Positions 13,831 through 25,978 of a stretch of 64,000 nt of DNA are shown piece by piece. A program made the translations under genes and the position numbers. The stretch lies in contig NC_029516.1 of assembly GCF_001577835.2 (NCBI RefSeq), positions 64,146,661-64,210,660 of the forward strand, read 5' to 3'. The notes below the pieces were generated by a model that was given only the letters and a program-made list of their open reading frames with translations, ran no database searches and had not been told where the DNA came from. Position 1 is the first letter of the stretch. The number at the start of each line of letters is the position of its first letter. Source of the stretch: Coturnix japonica. Lineage: Eukaryota; Chordata; Aves; Galliformes; Phasianidae.

Positions 13831-16267
13831 GGGGTTCATGAGTCAAAAGGTGTGACTGAAGATTATTTGAAACTTGAATCTCTGATCCAGAAAGTGGTTT
13901 CACCTTATTTGGGCACCTATGGTCTGTATTCCAGCGATGGACCCTTCACACACTCTTCCTGTATCCTGGGTAAGTATAACTGCAGCTTGATTTGACATGG
14001 TACAGAGAACATCACCAAAAGCTTAGTCCACACAGGACCAGGGCGTGCATGTAAGGAGACAGAGTCCCAGAGAAAGGCAATGAAGGTATTGAGGGAAATG
14101 TAGCACGAGTCTTTTGAGGAGTGGCTGAGGGAGATGGGATTGTTCAGTCTGGGGAAGAGGAGTCTCAGGAGACAATGCTGCCCCCTACAACTGTTTGAAA
14201 GGAGGTTGTGGTGAGGAAGGGATTGTCCTCTTTTCCCAGGTGACAGTGATAGGACTAAAGGGAATGACATTAAGTTGTGCCAGGGGAGATTCAGGTTGGA
14301 CATCTTCTCCGAAAGAGTGGTCAGGCACTGGAACGGGCTGCCCAGGGAGGTGGTGGAGTCCCTGACCTGGAGGTTCAAAAAAGTATTGATGTGGTACTAA
14401 GGAACATAATTTAGTGGGCAATGCTGGTCATAGGTGGACAGTTGGACTGGATGATCTTGGAGGTCTTTTCCGACCTTGATAATTCTGTGGTTCTGTGAGA
14501 CTGAGCAATATGACCACACTATTTTTCTGAGGTCATGCAATATGCAGAGTCACGATGATCTGGCAGCGGCAGAAGATGAAACCAGCACTTACTGCATTAA
14601 AGCTTTGAATCTGGAGTGTTTTGCTTTTCTATTCTGCCTTTTAGGGAGTGAGTTTTCGCACAGGATGCCTTATAGACAGAGAGAGGAAGAAGCAAGAAGC
14701 AATTACTAGAATGCTGAATATTGTGTGTTCACTGGTGTGCAAAGATTTTACAAGATTATTTAAAGCAAGGAAAAGTGAGAATTTGTCTTAGAAGAGACAA
14801 AGTGATAAGCTTTCAAATATGTAATAGGTCTCTGCAGAGTGGAAGATAAGAAGAGTAGCGCACATATCAAGAGAAATTCAGATTACATGGGAGGGAAGAT
14901 CTCTAGCATTGCATGCTGAAGCAGCATTAATTGTGATCTTAAATACAGATACTTTTTTAATTTGTGTGACTGGCATTTGTATCCAGGTAAGCACGAAAGT
15001 GTAATGGCAGAAAAGAAAGGCCAGGGAATCTCATAGTTCGGAGCTGAACATATTCCAAGCATCCTAACTTCAAGCATGGTTTTTTATTTACTTATTTTCA
15101 GTGGCTGTAGTTGATGTCCAGACTATAACCCAATTCCCTCCTCCAGCCTTGCCCTTTGCATGCAGATGGGAAGTGTGAGTGGCAGGGAAGGAGCTTCAGA
15201 AGATACACCACTTTTTTATTCGTTGCACAAGTGAGACACAGCAATGAAATAGGCAAAACATTTGCAGGAGGAGAATTTTGATCTAGCTGCAGAGAGCACT
15301 TCTGCCCTAAAACGCTGGTGGAGGATCTCTGTGCTCACTTGCTGCCACCTGCCGTTCATTCTGTAAGGTGCTGTGGGCACTGCCATCCAAAGACCATTTC
15401 CAAAGGCTGTTGGTGTTTTCACATCGAGTCTCCTGCAATATTTACTATTTTACTGCAGCCATTGAAATTGAATGACTGCAAGGAAATTCCAGCTATTTTT
15501 TTAAAATAGATTTGAGGCATTCAGTGTGATAAAGCTAGGAATCGGAATGCTATGGATCTATAAAACCAGCAAAATATATTATTTTTAAGAAGTTTCTGTC
15601 ACACAAGGACAGCTTCTTGGTATTTGGACCTTGACTTTTATTTTGAACACACATCATTAGGAATACCACAAAAATAGGAGACTTCATAGATTTTATTCTG
15701 GATCTTTCTTTACTTACAGAGAAGCGGTTCTTCAGGCGTTCCAAGTCAGGTGACATCCTCGCCAAGAACCCCGTGGTGCGATCGAAAAGCTACAATAATC
15801 CACTGCTGACACCAGTAGCTGAATATGAAACAGAGGGTATGGCTGCCAATGGGACAAGCATCCGAAGACACTCCGTTTCAGAAATGACTTCCTGCCTGGA
15901 GCTCCAGGGCTACTCCAACCTTACCACCATCATGGACAACGGTTCTAAGAGCTCCATGACGGCCACAAAAAACTTGCTGTCAGACCAGGAGAGGTCCAGT
16001 GCTGGGTCAGCACAGTGCTCTGGCAAACTCAGCACAGTGGAGCAACAGAAAGGACACTTCCACTCAATGGACGACCCACATAGGTCTTTTGAGCTGGACA
16101 GGGACCCTTCCTTGATTCCTGTTCCTTCTTCTAGCCCTGAGAACATAGTGGATCAGATTTTAGAGTCAATTGACTCTGATTCTGAAGGCATTTTTATTGA
16201 TTTTGGCCGGGGCTGTTCCAAATCTTCAGCATACAATGTGGACGTGAACAGACAGAGCGTCTTGTGA
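13831..16267 (+). CDS. PRR5: PRR5 (Protor-1), last two coding exons
   Basis: PRR5 binds Rictor and is a non-catalytic subunit of mTORC2, the kinase complex that phosphorylates AKT, SGK1 and PKC in the cytoplasm and at membranes. Exon 13831-13969 follows the acceptor TCTCTTTCAG, begins in phase 0 ([16 protein letters not shown]) and ends at a CTGG|GTAAGT donor in phase 1. Exon 15720-16267 follows TTACTTACAG and completes the split Glu codon. Together they give the C-terminal 228 residues. Motifs recalled from vertebrate PRR5 include [36 protein letters not shown] and, near the end, [16 protein letters not shown]5L (Protor-2) lacks this tail, so the paralogue call is firm. The frame is intact and the stop is TGA at 16265. 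The middle of the last exon ([19 protein letters not shown]) is the least conserved part. The N-terminal half lies outside the window. Confidence 0.95.
14085..14498 (+). mobile_element. CR1 LINE, 3' part, in PRR5 intron
   Basis: Plus-strand CR1 3' segment of about 410 bp. It runs through the 3' end of the coding region (GGATTGTTCAGTCTGGGGAA, then the GAACGGGCTGCCCAGGGAGG block), the 3' UTR and the tail AATTCTGTGGTTCTGTGA. It lies about 115 bp downstream of the PRR5 penultimate exon donor in the sense orientation of the gene, so it is transcribed in the pre-mRNA. The reading frame is broken and truncated. Confidence 0.92.
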
Positions 16268-16801
16268 AGGACAAAGCCTTGGGTTTTAGTATTATACAAG
16301 AAAGCTACTAACATATTGAGTCAGACCATGGGCAGAAACTATGTGTGTCTAGGGCACAACCTCAGCTGAGTTGAAGCACAGAAACGCAACAGTTTACAAC
16401 AGGCAGGAATCAGCTGCCTGGAGGGAGAAACCGTGATGATTTCTCCCTGTCTCCATCCTCTGTGTTCTGATTTCTTACCGTCTTTCTAAAGGTAGGGACT
16501 CACAAACTAACAGGTGTCTGGTAAAATGCTGTTGCTACAACAGGCAGCGTCTATTCAGTAATGCTGCTTAGGAAATGACTCAAGAGATTCCCGTAGAAAG
16601 GCAGGTTGTTCTCTGGACTGTAATACATCAGCTAGAGCACAGAAAGTTATCCTTTTAAAAAGAAAAACAGAAAAAAACCAGAAGCTGTAGTCCTTCATAC
16701 CACAGAATACAATGATAAAGAAGTCTCTTTTAATCTTTTCTTGTACGTCTTGTATGCACTCCTTCGCCCATCGGTGAGTTAAGAGTTCTTGAAGAAAGGC
16801 A

Positions 16802-16807
16802 AATAAA
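16802..16807 (+). terminator. Poly(A) signal AATAAA, PRR5 proximal
   Basis: Canonical AATAAA about 535 bp after the PRR5 stop. The downstream sequence is GT- and T-rich (CTGGTGTCGTG, then TGGTTGGTGCTTTGTGTTTG), as expected of a cleavage region. Confidence 0.6.
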
Positions 16808-17022
16808 TGGAAATGTGCTACCTGGTGTCGTGCGATGCCTGATGTCTTCTATTCTGCTTCGTGGTTGGTGCTTTGTGTTTGTGAGAGGGTTGTCTTGAAA
16901 CTGGTTTTTAAGACCACATTAAGACATAGCACTTCGAAGAAATCTGTGTGCTGCTGATTCCTGGAGCATCCATTGAGGGGAGAGTTTCCAGCAGAGTTCA
17001 ACTTCATTGTTTTTACTAAGTA

Positions 17023-17028
17023 AATAAA
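17023..17028 (+). terminator. Poly(A) signal AATAAA, PRR5 distal
   Basis: Second AATAAA in TAAGTAAATAAAAATATGG, about 755 bp after the stop. It could serve a longer 3' UTR form. Confidence 0.45.
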
Positions 17029-17130
17029 AATATGGCATCTCGGTGGGCATCTCCATTATATATTTATATTCTTAAAGGAATTCCATAATGCATGTACTGC
17101 AAAAAACAGCAGATGATCCCACTGCTCACA

Positions 17131-17305
17131 GAACCATAGTATCATAGAATGGCCTGGGTTGAAAAGGACCATGATGATCATCTAATTTCAACCACCCTGC
17201 TATGTGCAGGGTCGCCAACTACCAGACCAGGCTGCCCAGAGCCACATCTAGCCTGGCCTTGAATGCCCCCAGGGGTGGGGCATCCACAACCTCCTTGGGC
17301 TGCTT
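17131..17305 (-). mobile_element. CR1 LINE, 3' tip
   Basis: Minus-strand CR1 end starting with CATAGTATCATAGAATGGCC and running through AGGCTGCCCAGAGCCAC to GGCATCCACAACCTCC. About 175 bp remain. It lies just beyond the PRR5 poly(A) signals. Confidence 0.9.
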
Positions 17306-20300
17306 TCTGACCATGGTGATGCCTCTCTCCTCCTACGGTGCTGCACTGGAGCACACCCAGGTGCACTTTACTCCTACAAGGCAGAGCAAGCTGATAGTTC
17401 CCTCACATCTGAGGCTTTTCAGGGTCCTACCAACTATTGGTATGTTTGCCAGCCAAAGGTGGTATTGCCAACAGGTGTTTGCCTATTCTGTCCTCAATGA
17501 GGAGTGCAGGAAGGTCACAGTCTCAAGGCATGTTTGGGGCCATATTTGGCTCTGTACAAACTGCAAGAGAGACAGGAGGTCTTGGTGTACTTTGATCTGA
17601 TATCACAGGACTGGTGACTACCAAAAGTGGAGAGCTCAAGTTTTCTTCCTTTTTATCCTCCTGAACTGTCACAAGCTCCCATGTTACTGCCCCCAGCACC
17701 TGCCCTCATTCCTTCTGGCAAATGCTGTCCTGTTTCCCAAATCACTGTTCAGGCTAGAGAAAAAGAGTATCTACTGTCGTCTTCTAAGAACATGATCCAG
17801 GGCAGGGCAAAGGATTGGAGTCCCTACAAGAACATTTTGAAAACAGTGAAGCAAGGCCTCTGCGCACCTTATTCCTTTAGGAAACATTAAATGTCTTGAG
17901 AGTCATAAGCTTACTTGATCACCAGGGAATACTTAAGACATCGTTTCAACTCAGAAAGAAAGAGACTGCTAGGAGCCTTCCCTCCTGAGCCTCTTGCACA
18001 GTTAGGACCCTCCTCCATGACTGAAGATTCTGAATCTCCTGCTGTGCTGGAAGTGAACGAGCTGCTCCTACTCTGCATGCACATGAAAATCCTCCTTCAG
18101 CTGTTTTGAGAGGATATTTAAGGAGGGGGCTAAAGACAGCAGCTGCTCCTGCAGAGTATTTTGTCTTTGTAACCATGCGGTTTGAATTGAGCTTTTACGT
18201 CCCTAATTCTTACACTTAACATGGACTGTTTAGGATCAAAGCTCTAGCAGCAGAAGGATCTTCTGTAGGCACGTAGACTCTTCATCAGATACAGACTGAA
18301 AAAAACAAAGCAAAGCCAAACAAAGCAAAGTAAAGCTAAAGCCCAGCCCAGCACACAAACCTCTGATTACCAGCTGTAATTGGGTTGAATGATTATTTAA
18401 GGAAGTTGAGTGCAGGGCTGTTGAGCTTCACTTAGTTCTTAGGGGGTGGTGGTGTGTACTGTGAGCTCTTGTGCTGAGCAAAAGGGATTGCGTTTGTATT
18501 CATTTTTAAGATGAGGGGGATCTCAAATGGCTTGCGTTTAAGTATGTTAACTGAATGATGCTCTTGCTGTGGTCTAGAGCTAGCTGAGCTAAACTGGCAT
18601 CTTTCTTAGCAAATGAGGTATTCAGAGAAGCCCGTTTTGTCTGCTATGCAGAGGCTGCTAGTGGGATAATGACTAAAGAGGGAGCAAAGCCATTCTGCCT
18701 CTAAGGATTCAAGCTACAGTTTCAGGACTATTTGCTTAATTAAAGGAAGCATTGGGCTCAGCAGGCTTGCAAGGAAGAACCTGAAAACATGAAGCTAGAA
18801 TGAAGTTCCTTACTGTAGCAGACAAGTATGACTGCAAACTGAAAAACTGAATGTGGCAGTCTACATAGATATGAGACCATAGTGACCTGTGACTTTACTA
18901 CTGGTAATCTAAATGTGATCAAATTAGCGGTGTGCTATTCCTAGAGACAAGCCATGGAGGCATTCATGCTTCAGCAATGGAAGAGTTTGGAGCTGTCCGT
19001 CTCCTACTGCCCTGAGTATAACATATAGGCATGCAAGTATGTGAATATATCTGGTCTGTCTCCAAAGTTCTAGATAGAGGTGTGTGGATTGCCTCTTTAT
19101 TAGGATATATCCTGTGAGAGTATCTTCAAAACGATGACATCAGAAGGGCCTTTGTGATAGGTTTGGCAGCAACTGTTTTAATGATGTCTTGCAATGTGAA
19201 GCAACACGTAATTCTTGGTAACCCCACAACTGACAGGTTTGTGTATGTCTTATCGCAGTGCTTCCAGAAGCACTTAAAGGCTGCTAGAAATCTGTTTCCA
19301 TCCATCCAGGAACTTTTCTTAAAGCAGTAAAAGTTTGAGGAAAAATACCAGATAAAGCTTAAGCTGGCAGCGCTGCAAACAGCATATGCAGCCATTTTAA
19401 TAATACATAAATCCTCACCTCTTCTGGCAGAATAAAATGCTTATTAACAAATGGAATCTTACTTGCATCTCTCAAAAAAGGAAATCTTCTTAAATGGGAA
19501 CGTACTCTGCCTGGAAGTGCATTCTAACATTGCTGTCTCTCCAAATTGCTGTGCTCAGTGGTTTACAAGCACAGGACCAAGCACCCTGTTGCTGTAATTG
19601 CATGCTGCAATTCCTATCTTCTCCAAGGAAAAAGCACGAGCGGTGCAAGTGCCTGGTAGCTGGACCCACTCCACGGCCCAGCAGTACCATGGCCTTCCTT
19701 ATACCCCTGTGCCCTGCCATGAGAAACTGAGCTCATGCACTCTGTACAGTTTCTGGATCCCTATTTCTGTGCAAAGGGAAATGATGGCCCTTGGGGCTGG
19801 TGGAGCACGCCACTGACCTACTGTCTAAGTGTCATAATTACGTTGGCATTTTTAATATTCTTCAGGCAGGTTAAAGTGACTGCTAATTAAATAATGAAAA
19901 TGGCCCCATATCTCACGTGTTGTACCCTCAGGTCTTGCGCTGCATAATTGGATTAGCAGCAGGCTGGCTGTTGCCTGCCCATAGCAGGATTACTGACCTG
20001 GGATGGGCTGCCAGCAAGCTCTGCCAAAACCAAAGAGAAGGGAAAGGTGCGCAATGAATGCCCACAGGGCTGCTGGTCACTGGTTGCTGCCTTTGAAGAA
20101 TCATGTATCTGATTATAAGTTTATATTTCTATTACAGGGAGTCTACATCAGTGTTTTCACCCTGAAGACTGCTAAGTCTTCCAGAATATTTATTTATTTT
20201 TTACTATTTGGGGATGAAGTAATTTTTTATTTTATTTTTTCAAAGTAAATAATTTTGGGAAGACATTTAGCTAGATTTCAAAGGACGCTTCCTTTACAAA

Positions 20301-20846
20301 CCCTAGAACTTTGATTTGGAAATCAGGATTTGTAGGGAATACTTAAGTCACTCTTAGTGTCTTCACAATGAAGATTAGTCTCAGGATCAAATTGCCAGAC
20401 TGGAACTGGGAAAGCAAAATAGCTTAATTCCATGTCTTCAGCAGGCTTTTCACATGGCTTTAAGTCACTTAATAACTCTGTATGTCAGCTACCTATTCAG
20501 AACATGCGGATAATGTTCTTATCAGTCTTCAAATTGTCGGGTGTATTGTCTGTTGCTCCAACATTTCATAATAAAGTGTGTTTGAGGAAAGGAGACAGCA
20601 TATTAGGCAATGATTGAGTGTAAATTAACAGTGCAGTCCCAACTTCTCTCTATTTGTTGCCATCATATCCTTTTAATGGAGCCGCAGCAGTGAATTAGGT
20701 CTATACATGCTAAGTAATTCTTACTTATGATCCATCCTCTGTCTATCTTGATGCATTGTTTGGCTTTCCTCTTTAACAGCAATCTTCGCTGACTGGCTTA
20801 CAATGGCACTGGGCTCTGTTCCTTTTCCCGATAGTACATATATAGT
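17306..20846. other. Spacer without recognised gene
   Basis: Mixed-composition DNA between PRR5 and the next repeat. The longest open frames (17202-17600 and 17627-17890 plus) resemble no family I know, have no matching splice sites, and the first begins inside the CR1 tip. A short AAAGC-type run sits at 18299-18350 and T/A-rich sequence at 20185-20240. I see no RNA gene. Confidence 0.5.
18299..18350. repeat. Degenerate (AAAGC)n simple repeat
   Basis: Runs of ACAAAGCAAAGCCAAAC-type pentamers over about 50 bp, degrading into CCCAGCCCAGC at the right end. Confidence 0.7.
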
Positions 20847-21070
20847 AGAATCATCATAGAATTATAGAATGGCTTACGTTAAAGATCATCTACTTCCAGT
20901 CCCTCTGGGATGGACAGGGCTGCCAATTACTAGGTCAGGCTGCCCAGGGCTCCATCCAACCTGGCCTTGAAAGCTTGAAAGCCTCCAGGAATGGGCAACC
21001 TGTTCCAGTGCCTCATCACCCCCTGAATAAAAAATTTCTTCCTAACATCTAACCTAAGCCTATCCCTTTA
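20847..21070 (-). mobile_element. CR1 LINE, 3' part
   Basis: Minus-strand CR1 starting AGAATCATCATAGAATTATA, with the blocks AGGCTGCCCAGGGCTCCA and AATTTCTTCCTAACATCTAA. It breaks off exactly where the AT/GT dinucleotide repeat begins, so repeat expansion or a break there removed the rest. Confidence 0.92.
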
Positions 21071-21260
21071 TGTATATATATATATTATAAATATACATCC
21101 CTTCATATATATATGTGTGTGTGTGTGTGTGTGAAGCGCTCGGAGCTCACAGTATTATGTTTGTGTGTATAAATATACACACATATATATATACATAAAA
21201 TATTGTAAAGGGATATATATATAGATAAAATACTGTGAGCTCTGATCGCTTCCCTTTTTC
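21071..21260. repeat. (TA)n/(TG)n repeat with a 27-bp inverted repeat
   Basis: TATATA and TGTGTG runs surround two inverted arms: GAAGCGCTCGGAGCTCACAG at 21133-21152, continuing to 21158, and its near reverse complement at 21226-21252 (CTGTGAGCTCTGATCGCTTC at the right end). The loop is itself TA/CA-rich and pairs further with the outer dinucleotide runs, so the whole segment can form a long cruciform or hairpin. Confidence 0.85.
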
Positions 21261-23793
21261 TTTTTTTTCCCTTTGAATACACATTACTTTGTTGTTATCA
21301 ACATCAAGCTTCTTGCTGTACATTCTTCTAAATAGTTTAGGTCCCTATTCTGTCCTGAATATACTCAGTGACTCCCAGGAGCAAATATCTCTGCTTCATG
21401 CTTCATCCATCTTTTTCAGCTGAAAAAATAAAGGAAGGCATTAGGCTTGATTTCTGAAGAGGAAAATTTATCTTCCCACTTCCAGCAGTTTTGTGGAAAA
21501 TTGAGATCATAATATTATATTCTTTATGATCGCTCAAACAGATTTTTGCCAGGTACAGATGTGAAGCTTACTCTGTGTAAGTGCCTGGCTTATAACCTCT
21601 GGCATGTGATAAAGCACAGGTAAGGTGCATGTGTTCCCCAGCACAGGGGCTGTCTATCATATAAGACTTCATCTACTGTGAATTATTTAGCTACTTGCAC
21701 CATAAACCTGATGGATGTGCAATCATCTGGAACAGTGATATGCTGCAGCTGGTCACCTCTTGGGATGTTCTCTGGCAATCTCATTGCATGGTAAAGTAGT
21801 GGTATAGAAGTGGAAACAGTGCACCCCAAAAATGGAAGCAGAGTGGTATCTGGGTAGTAAACAGGCCAAAGATGAAAAACTTTTAATGGAAAACTGAAGC
21901 AACTTCAAATGCAGCTCCCACCCCACATCTCTTCCAATGGCACTGTAATTTCCTTATTGTTAAATCTTGTTTCTTTCTCCCTGAGGGAAAAAAAATAGAA
22001 GTTATTCAGAGAAGAAAGCTGCAGAGCTGAGTTGTTCTATCAGACCCAGCTACGTCCAAACACATCTGTGGCACTGCTGGTCCCCCACCTCCTCTTTTGT
22101 TTTACTTCCTCTAAACGTAAATTCTTCTAGTGGCAAACAGCTCCAACAGTCTCTGCTGCAAGTTTGAGGATGGAGACATAAATGAAGGTGGTGCTACTCA
22201 AAATAGCTGCGTTCCTTATTCCTTCTACCTGCAGCACTTTCTATTGGGATGAAAGTGTCCTCTAAATGTGCTCTCCAGGTGAACATACCTGAACCACAGC
22301 ATCTGATCAAATGTACCCACTTCCCTGCCTCCGGTTGTTGGCATTCAGAAAGTTACTACACTCTAAATGTGTTCCCTGACCTGCTGTGCAGGGCTGACTC
22401 CAGGCTTCTGCTCTGAGCAGTGTGATGCTGGGCTTCGTGCCAGCAGAAATGCGGACGCTCTGTGTGTCACTTAAGATCACTCATCAATAGACATCATTGC
22501 TGCTGTCCAGGCTCACTAGCATCACAGCTTCCTTTATTTGCATCCTCCCTTTTTGCAGTGGATTGATTTGTACAGTTTTACAGTGTTACTATCCTAACTG
22601 GCCACTGGATTGCACCATTGCTCCAAATAAAAGCATCTGAGAGTTGAGGATCCAGCTCTGCTCTGCCTCTTGTACTTCAGCTCTCCCAACTCGTAAGTTG
22701 GCTTATTTCCATCTCTTTCTAAGCTTTCCTGAATTAAAATAATGTGATTTTTAATCCTCTCTTTCTGGTATTTGTCCAGTACAGTGGAGCCTTCAGATGC
22801 TGCCTATGATACCATGATAATTGGAGAGAAACAGAGCATTACAGAGCAACGAGCTTTTTTCCACATTTCAACTAAGCACTATTTTACCATGATAGTAAAA
22901 ACAGACGCACAGTAAGGGTACAAAAAGAAAAAGAGAAACCAGGCATAGAAAAACAAGATCCATAAATTCTTCAATGCCTACAAAACTCAAAGAATTTGCT
23001 TCTAACATAAGCATGTTATTGTCAACAGCTGCATCACTATTAGGCTTGTTCCCTTTCCTAAACATTCCTATTATTGTCATTTCTCAAGGTTGTCATATTC
23101 ACTGTCTTGACAGCATAGACACTACACTGTAAGAACTGTCAGAGAGGCCAGTTGATTTTCTCCATCTTCTGACACTTGCAGGTCTTTAATATCAGCCTGT
23201 CATAACGCCAAAGAGAAAGGTGGGTGCTTCCTTCTTCGGTGCTGCTCCCGTGACTTCCAGCACACACACTTTAATCATTAGCCTTACACTGCTAAGAAAT
23301 CCTGGCTTTTGTGCCCTCAGAGTCCCGTGCTATAAAATGCTGCTGGCAGAAACCTAGGGCAGAGTTGCATTAGTCAAATGAATTCTTTACGTCCCACAAA
23401 GCTCATCTAGTTCACTTTCTGAAACTTTCTTTTTGTGACCCTTTTTGAGAGGGGAGCTGCAGTATGTGTAAGCCTCATTCAGTGACAGGGAAAGGTGAAA
23501 CTCAGCTGCCTAAAACAGACCTCTCTGCGCCTGGACTGTTTGTAGGTCTCCTGCTACAGCAGATGAGCACAATGGGCAGCACTGTTTTCTGCACTGTGCA
23601 ACTTCTTTGATCCTGTATCAAGATGAAACCAAGAGAGAAGAACAGGAGCCCAAACCAGGCAGTGGTACAGCCTGTACGTGGACTCAGGGCTGCCCCATAG
23701 ACACAGTTCAGCACTTGCTCTTGGAAGACATCATATCATAGTGGCTGTGATTGCACAGCCATTCCACTGGCCAGTACTAAATCATAGATGACA
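21261..23793. other. Spacer without recognised gene
   Basis: About 2.5 kb with no coding exon, CpG island or repeat I can name. The short frames at 22868-23080 and 23502-23714 (minus) have no family features. Confidence 0.5.
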
Positions 23794-24240
23794 GCATCAC
23801 AGAATGGTTTGAGTTGGAAGGGCCATCTAGCTCTGAACCCCCTGCTGGAGGCTGGGACACTTCCAATAAACCACGATGCTCAAAGACCCCTGCAAGATCT
23901 CTTCAAAGTGTAGGGGAACAATACTTCCTCCAGGTTAGTGTCCTCAAAGATTGCATCAGCTCCAGCCCTGCATCCAGACATTACGAGACAGTATCTATCA
24001 ACTCTTCCATAAAGTTTGTGTCCTCCCACTTCGTGATCTCCAGATTAATATTAAAACAGAACAATGAGGTGTCCCCCCAAACTTCTTTTCTCCAGACTGA
24101 AACAAAACCAGTTCCTTCAACCTATCTTCATAGGAGTAGAGACCTGGCCCTTGGGTCAACACAGAGGCCTTCCTCTTCACTCTCTCCAAGAGCTTTTCAA
24201 CCTTTCTCTGCTTTGCCACAAGTCACAAGTCCAATCCAGG
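23794..24240 (-). mobile_element. Degraded CR1 LINE
   Basis: Minus-strand CR1, old. It starts CATCACAGAATGGTTTGAGT and shows decayed CR1 blocks further in (TTCTCCAGACTGAAACAAAA, TTCATAGGAGTAGAGACCTGG, CTCTCCAAGAGCTTTTCAAC). The middle (23.93-24.02 kb) is too diverged to assign. Confidence 0.75.
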
Positions 24241-24495
24241 CTGCCATCACCAGAAACCCAATCCCTAAGCTGGGCATGCACTTCAGCCTCCTGTCTGCCC
24301 ATCTGAACACAGAGACAAAGATGACCCAGTAAGCACAACACAGCGTGTGTTCCTAGCAAACACTGTATGGTTGCCCATCACCCAGCCCTCCCACTGGCCA
24401 AGACCTCTGCAAGGCCTCTCTGCCTTTGAGAGGCTCAAAAGCTCCTCCAGGGTAGCTCTGTCCTCAAAATTTGCATCAACTCCAGCCTTGCATCC
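23882..24495. repeat. Pair of ~94-bp direct repeats
   Basis: The segment 23882-23976 is repeated at about 24402-24495. Both have an AAGACC-CTGCAAG start, a CCTCCAGG core, and an ending of the form TCCTCAAA-TTGCATCA-CTCCAGCC-TGCATCC. They are clearly related but not identical, and lie 520 bp apart. The first copy falls inside the decayed CR1, so the unit may be CR1-derived or a local duplication just upstream of the HSF-like gene. Confidence 0.7.
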
Positions 24496-25230
24496 TGCGT
24501 CCTTTGCCTCCAGATCATACCTGGTAGTTACAGAGAAAGCGCTTGATCCTGTACAGAGGGGGGTAATTATAAAGGCTTTGAGAACATCATTGACTTGGTT
24601 GGATTGCATTCTCTATTTCTAAAACACCAAACAAAAGCTAAGGAACCAAAGACTGGTTGCACACCTCCTGTTTATGCAATCAGCACACTGTATTTAGAGT
24701 CTTTCTCCAATCTGAACACAAAGAACAGCCTCTGAGCCACTGTTGACATTACAGAGCATGGCCTGGGCACACAGATACTCCCTGACACAAGCTCTGCTAT
24801 GCAAATTGCACAACACTCGCAAAGGTGGCCACAAACTTCGAAGAGACTGCTATTTGATTCAGGTACCAGGGCTCAGGAAACTGATTTCCAGCCCATCTGC
24901 AGAAGCAGAGGGACACCAAGGAGTCCTGCATAGAGCTGCTCTTGGTAGCACACGAGGAAAGGAGAAGCAAAGCCTCGGTGAGTGCTGGTCACCTTCCAAA
25001 GTAGCTTTATTTGCCTCTCAACTTAAGTTCAATCAGCTGTGGCTCAGGGCAGGACCAGCAACAAGTGCTGCTCAGTGACATCAGCTCTGGTGGCTCCAGC
25101 CAGCCCGGCCTTGGGTACCACATGGTGATGTCACTGTAATGACACAAGGGCATCTCCCACTGGATCGCCCCGGCAGTGCCAGCAGAATCGCCTTGCCAGC
25201 AGGCAGGGAGAACTCTGGCTCACTGCACAA
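24496..25230 (+). promoter_or_regulatory. Probable 5' flank / promoter of the HSF-like gene
   Basis: The last 250 bp become GC-richer and run straight into the HSF-like start codon without an acceptor site, so the 5' UTR probably begins here. TGATGTCA, one base off the CRE palindrome, lies at 25127-25134, with ATGACAC close by. I see no TATA box I would trust. The open frame at 24743-25078 has no family features and is not called. Confidence 0.35.
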
Positions 25231-25978
25231 ATGGCTGCGCGTGCAACCTTTGTTCATTGTGAGAGCGGACACACTGACACGGAAGCTTCTGCTTCTGATG
25301 TGCCGGAGCTGGCCGAGACCTCAGGCTCCACTTCCACTGACCCAGCAGGACAGGACCAAGCACCAGCTGGCCATGCTGCTGGAACATCAATAGTGGAAGA
25401 ACAGGACTCACAAATGTTTCCTGATGAAGAGGAAACCAAAGGTTTACCTCTGAGTTGCTGTGAGGAAAGCAGTGGCCAAGCCAGTGTCTTCTCACCACTC
25501 AGCTTCCGACAGGAGCTCTGGGTACTGGCTGAATGTGAGCAGGTGAAGAGCCTGTGGAGGGGCCATGGAGGAAACTGCACTGTAATTGATGAGGAACTGT
25601 CTGTGGTGGAAGTCCTGGCCAAGGAAGCACCTGTGAGAGCATTTGGCTGTACAAGCATGAAGAGCTTTGTTCACCAGCTCAACTACTATGGCTTCACCAA
25701 AGTGCCATGGGACCTGGAAAGATCTCCATCCCTTCCTGAGTTTCTGGCTGAGGAAGAAGCCACTGCTTCTCATAGGAAGGTAAGTGTATCAATGGGACCC
25801 CACGCAAAGCAGCTCTCACGGCTGCTCTCACAGCTCTCACCTTCAGCAGCACCAACACACCGGGTTCCAGAAGGGCTGCGTCCGGCAAGAGCCGCCACCC
25901 TCCTGCTTGGGTGCCCTCAGCACTGTGAGGGTGGCATGGAACGGCCATTGTGACTTGCGGGCTGAGGAACAAAGCTGA
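25231..25978 (+). CDS. HSFY/HSFX-like heat shock factor family protein
   Basis: The product is a predicted nuclear DNA-binding protein of 226 residues. Exon 1 (25231-25779) starts at an ATG in good context (CACAAATGG) and ends AGGAAG|GTAAGT in phase 0. After a 67-bp intron (CTCACCTTCAG acceptor), exon 2 (25847-25978) runs to TGA. Residues 1-88 are acidic and Ser/Thr-rich. Residues 90-157 are the winged-helix HSF domain, with FRQELWVLAECEQVKSLW at its start and the recognition-helix signature SMKSFVHQLNYYGFTKV. Exon 2 opens with QHQHTGFQKGC, the place of the last wing strand (usually NPxFxRG). The DBD type and the intron position after the LPEFLAEEE-like segment match HSFY/HSFX rather than HSF1-4; there is no HR-A/B coiled coil. 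The family is testis-linked in mammals. The start, domain and first donor are well supported; exon 2 less so, and another downstream exon is possible. Confidence 0.8.

Larger units (their letters stand above)
16268..17050 (+). other. PRR5: PRR5 3' UTR
   Basis: Sequence directly after the PRR5 stop codon, without introns or repeats. It contains an AATAAA at 16802-16807 followed by GT-rich sequence (16820-16890), and a second AATAAA at 17023-17028. Either could end the transcript. The CR1 copy beginning at 17.13 kb sets a likely right limit. Confidence 0.7.

Noticed and set aside
15550-16146. Minus-strand frames opposite the PRR5 last exon
   Set aside because: Shadows of the conserved plus-strand coding exon.
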